In this document: positions 63,161 to 64,000 of the stretch, piece after piece | Numbering within the stretch: the first letter of the stretch is position 1 | Layout of the letters: the number at the start of each line of letters is the position of its first letter | Assembly: GCF_000687875.1 (NCBI RefSeq) | Contig: NZ_JHYG01000005.1 | Span: 222,930 to 286,929, forward strand | Source of the DNA: Acidocella facilis ATCC 35904 | GTDB taxonomy: Bacteria > Pseudomonadota > Alphaproteobacteria > Acetobacterales > Acetobacteraceae | Direction of reading: 5' to 3' | DNA length: 64,000 nt | The notes under the pieces: model-generated | What the model saw: only the letters and a program-made list of their open reading frames with translations | Told to the model about the DNA's origin: nothing | Databases searched by the model: none | Position numbers and translations under genes: made by a program

Positions 63161-63516
63161 TTCGGGGATGGACCAGCATCGTCTGCAGCGAATGGGGGCC
63201 CACCAACCGCCCTGCGCCAGAATCCCCCATTATGGAAAGAGTAATGGGGACCTCGCCAGCCAGAACTATATGTCGGCATAACACAGAGGGAGACCCGCCA
63301 CGTTTAAATTATCAAAAAAGATCAACAACTTGGGACTATACAAATTTTTGGACCGCCAGACAATGAAAAAATTTCCGTTGCGAATTCGCGGTTCTCTTTA
63401 AAACTTTGGCTTGCCAGACAGCTTGTGTCGCCCATACGCAGTCATACAGCCCATCGACATTGTGCGGCAGCACCGCAATAATCCCTCTGTAACCCAATTT
63501 TTGCAAGGTCTTAGGC
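63161..63516. other. Gene-poor AT-rich spacer
   Basis: No convincing gene is seen in this 356-bp stretch. It contains a short hairpin (CCCCATTA/TAATGGGG, 63225-63249) and an AT-rich part from about 63300 to 63370. A minus-strand open frame (63336-63644) overlaps the start of the SIR2-like fragment and is not supported. The sequence probably contains the promoter of the SIR2-like gene and an older recombination junction. Confidence 0.5.
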
Positions 63517-63663
63517 ATGATGTCCCTACCCGCAGCGTCTACGATTGAAGCTGGCACATCCATCCTATTCCTGGGTGCTGGGTTTTCCGCCGAAGCCACA
63601 AACACCAACGACGAAGACATCAAGGATGTCTCTGCGTTGATCACTTATTTGCTTGGTAAAGTG
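63517..63663 (+). pseudogene. SIR2-like protein, N-terminal fragment interrupted by IS66 element
   Basis: Forty-nine codons encode MMSLPAASTIEAGTSILFLGAGFSAEATNTND followed by DIKDVSALITYLLGK. The GAGFSAEA motif is the NAD-binding start of SIR2-like domains found in many anti-phage proteins. The frame is broken at about 63664 where a GTAA-type IS66 end begins. AAGG precedes the ATG. The rest of the gene, if still present, should lie beyond the insertion sequence outside the window. Confidence 0.65.
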
Positions 63664-64000
63664 GTAACCGCTGCGAGCGCCCCACCTCGCGGCGCGGGTT
63701 TATTTGCTGGACACTGCCTCCCTGAATTTGGGTGAGGTGATATTGTGGATAATGACGGTCCTAATGGCAGGCATCAGCACAGTCCTGAGGACGTTGATTA
63801 CCGCCGGGTTGAGGTGATCACGGGCCGGCGGCGGCGGCGGGATTGGACGGCGGATGAGAAGGCGGAGATTCTTACCGCGTGCATGGCGCCCGGAATGAAG
63901 ATCGCGGCGGTGGCGCGCCGTTATGGGGTCAACCGTGGTTTGCTTTGGACGTGGCGCCGGCAGGCGATGGATGATTTGGTGGCGGCGACAGCGCCGCATT
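63664..64000 (+). mobile_element. IS66-family insertion sequence (left end, cut by window edge)
   Basis: The element starts at GTAACCGCTGCGAGCG, which has the 5' GTAA of IS66 terminal repeats, inside the SIR2-like gene. About 80 bp later a TnpA-type reading frame begins. tnpB, tnpC and the right end are beyond the window. IS66 elements usually make 8-bp target duplications. Confidence 0.75.
63745..64000 (+). CDS. tnpA: IS66 family TnpA (partial)
   Basis: The visible 85 residues, from GTG 63745, include VEVITGRRRRRDWTADEKAEIL and IAAVARRYGVNRGLLWTWRRQA, the helix-turn-helix start of IS66 Orf1/TnpA. GAGG precedes the start at suitable spacing. The frame is open to the right edge. The exact role of TnpA in IS66 transposition is not settled. 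Confidence 0.88.
   Translation, partial: MDNDGPNGRHQHSPEDVDYRRVEVITGRRRRRDWTADEKAEILTACMAPGMKIAAVARRYGVNRGLLWTWRRQAMDDLVAATAPH

Larger units (their letters stand above)
40271..64000. mobile_element. Mosaic genomic island next to tRNA-Arg (right end outside window)
   Basis: From the tRNA 3' end onward core genes stop. Two tyrosine integrases, an AlpA-like excisionase, partition genes, a family B polymerase, restriction-modification, toxin-antitoxin, Fic and IS66 genes follow. Composition varies strongly, with AT-richer genes at about 40.4-42.4 kb and 59.9-61.2 kb. I did not find a repeat of the tRNA 3' end within the window, so the right boundary is unknown and the island may be two or more nested elements. 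Confidence 0.75.

Noticed and set aside
63336..63644. 102-codon minus-strand open frame overlapping the SIR2-like fragment
   Set aside because: It has no recognisable domain and conflicts with the plus-strand frame carrying the GAGFSAEA motif and a ribosome-binding site.

Overview
The window is high-GC alphaproteobacterial chromosome, most likely from the Acetobacteraceae (Acidocella/Acidiphilium-like). The support is the set of core genes (CobST, FixLJ, an ATP12-type chaperone, a BolA/J-protein pair, and Ffh-RpsP-RimM-TrmD-RplS running into LeuCDB). Intergenic spacers are also full of short palindromic repeats. The assignment is inferred from gene content only.

Positions 1-40,270 are ordinary chromosome. 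In order they hold: clpX (cut by the left edge), clpP and tig with tRNA-Leu; an AsmA-like protein, an ATP12 family chaperone and an acylphosphatase; gabT; a DUF1330 protein, a creatininase-family hydrolase and manC; a sugar-porter MFS transporter; bolA and a J-domain protein; cobS-cobT; GNAT, VOC and CsaA-like proteins; tonB. Next come a short-chain acyl-CoA type regulator divergent from prpC-prpB, a zinc-uptake regulon (zur and znuA-znuC-two permeases), a Crp/FixK regulator with a degenerate receiver protein, a polar amino acid ABC transporter lacking its ATPase, fixL-fixJ, ffh, rpsP-rimM-trmD-rplS, leuC-leuD-leuB, and tRNA-Arg(ACG). Three dispersed repeat families sit between these genes. 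Some copies supply the stop codons of neighbouring genes.

From tRNA-Arg at 40,270 to the right edge is a mosaic genomic island. Its first part, all on the minus strand, has a GHKL-ATPase/PD-(D/E)XK fusion, a complete type I restriction-modification operon (hsdM-hsdS-hsdR), a small membrane protein, tyrosine integrase 1, two tandem copies of an unknown two-gene module and an AlpA-like excisionase. A ParA plus ribbon-helix-helix partition pair follows on the plus strand. The second part is a minus-strand operon of two unknown genes, a 976-residue protein-primed-type family B DNA polymerase with proofreading motifs, and integrase 2, whose start codon overlaps the polymerase stop. The right flank holds an unknown 449-residue gene of lower GC, a Fic protein with a palindromic promoter region, a ParD/ParE-like toxin-antitoxin pair, and a SIR2-like gene start interrupted by an IS66-family element that runs off the edge.

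The most interesting elements are the polymerase-integrase operon beside partition genes, which resembles pipolin-type self-replicating integrative elements, and the duplicated two-gene module between integrase 1 and its excisionase. No CRISPR array or rRNA was seen.
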